A stretch of DNA of 8,438 nt from Pseudoxanthomonas sp. (GTDB taxonomy: Bacteria > Pseudomonadota > Gammaproteobacteria > Xanthomonadales > Xanthomonadaceae), in contig JAJAZJ010000045.1 of the NCBI GenBank assembly GCA_026785795.1, positions 1 through 8,438 on the forward strand, written 5' to 3'. Positions within the stretch are counted from its first letter, which is position 1, and every line of letters starts with the position of its first letter. The translations under genes and the position numbers were made by a program. Shown here piece by piece: positions 7,893-8,438 of this stretch. The notes below the pieces were generated by a model. It ran no database searches. It worked only from the letters and a program-made list of their open reading frames with translations, and was not told where the DNA came from.

Positions 7893-8438
7893 GTCAACGA
7901 CTCCCTTTGATTGATTGCAACGGACCCGGTCACCGCCGGGTGTCTGCTGGCCCATGCCAGCCACGGCATCGCCAGTCCCCACAATAGACCCAATGCGAGC
8001 AGCGCAGGCCAGGTGGGCGCCGCTAATTCAACCGCGCCCCACGCCCGGGCCGCCACCCAGTAGGAAAACGGGCCGGCGATGGCACCAAACAGCACCGCCA
8101 GCCAGGGGCGGCGCACTACGTAGGCAAGGGAGTGGTTGAAGCTGAGCGCGAGTCCTGCCCACAACACCAGGATCCAGGCGGGGGCCATCCACTCGAAGGG
8201 CACCGGAGAGGCATAGCGCGCCAGCCCGCTGGCGGCCAGGCAGCTGTCAAGCACCAGCCCGGTTGCCACGGCGACACCCATCAGCCTGAAATCCCCGGGT
8301 GCACGCGCAGCAGGCGACAGCTGCCAGGCCGCGAACACCAGCAGGACCAGCAGGCCCAGCCACCACATGCCGTTGGCCGCACCGCCCACCGATGCCAGCC
8401 ACAGCACCTGCGAGGCCACGAAGTTCAGCGCGTTTTTC
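7889..8438 (-). CDS. DUF2878 membrane protein (start at right edge)
   Basis: Small polytopic inner-membrane protein of the DUF2878 family, function unknown. 182 residues are visible, beginning KNALNFVASQVLWLASVGGA, with about six hydrophobic segments and a short polar tail ending RESLT. The last base of the window, read on the minus strand, is G, the third position of the codon before AAA; with the typical family start M-K-x-x-x-N-F this is probably the G of ATG, so only two bases are missing and the protein would be about 183 residues. An internal GTG at 8419 would cut off the conserved NF and is less likely. Its stop overlaps the DUF1295 start by 4 nt. DUF2878 genes are often found beside DUF1295 and CFAS-type genes (from memory), which supports a shared role in membrane lipid modification. 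Confidence 0.82.
   Translation of the reverse strand, partial: KNALNFVASQVLWLASVGGAANGMWWLGLLVLLVFAAWQLSPAARAPGDFRLMGVAVATGLVLDSCLAASGLARYASPVPFEWMAPAWILVLWAGLALSFNHSLAYVVRRPWLAVLFGAIAGPFSYWVAARAWGAVELAAPTWPALLALGLLWGLAMPWLAWASRHPAVTGSVAINQRESLT
7901..7907 (-). promoter_or_regulatory. Shine-Dalgarno of the DUF1295 gene
   Basis: AAGGGAG on the minus strand lies 8 nt before ATG 7892, within the end of the DUF2878 coding sequence. It is the strongest ribosome site in the window and decides the start over the upstream in-frame GTG at 7982. Confidence 0.6.

Overview
The window is dense, GC-rich bacterial chromosome. The backbone order trxB (leftward), then ftsK, lolA and rarA (rightward), is the gammaproteobacterial housekeeping order known from E. 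coli. The high GC, the GTG/TTG starts, the short 787-residue FtsK and the crcB genes behind rarA suggest Xanthomonadaceae (Stenotrophomonas, Pseudoxanthomonas, Lysobacter or relatives). That placement is inferred from recall; no search was run.

Layout. Bases 1-347 hold the first 115 codons of thioredoxin reductase (trxB, minus strand, cut by the left edge). A 289-bp divergent intergenic region (348-636) follows; its AT-rich ftsK-proximal end probably holds the ftsK promoter. Rightward come ftsK (637-3000, DNA translocase of cell division), lolA (3114-3737, periplasmic lipoprotein carrier), rarA (3797-5155, AAA+ ATPase acting at stalled forks) and two overlapping genes for Fluc/CrcB fluoride channel subunits (5152-5541 and 5538-5879). 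The last three overlap by 4 nt at each junction and use non-ATG starts, so they look translationally coupled. Converging on them from the right is a minus-strand operon: a DUF2878 membrane protein (start at the right edge), a DUF1295 steroid 5-alpha-reductase-like membrane protein (7113-7892) and a soluble SAM-dependent methyltransferase of the cyclopropane-synthase / coclaurine N-methyltransferase type (6015-7097). These three probably act together on membrane lipid acyl chains; the exact product is unknown.

Most notable points. (1) The two CrcB subunits have opposite positive-charge patterns, as expected for an antiparallel heterodimer. CrcB-1 has lost both phenylalanines of the pore motif (TTVSSL instead of TTFSxF), while CrcB-2 keeps them. 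(2) CrcB-2 is interrupted by an in-frame TAA in the middle of its last membrane helix; the same frame continues for 28 codons with helix-like sequence and a basic tail, so it is a recent nonsense mutation, a sequencing error, or a readthrough case. (3) The methyltransferase/DUF1295/DUF2878 operon is a candidate lipid-modification pathway without an assigned product. No RNA gene, insertion sequence, CRISPR array or fluoride riboswitch was seen.
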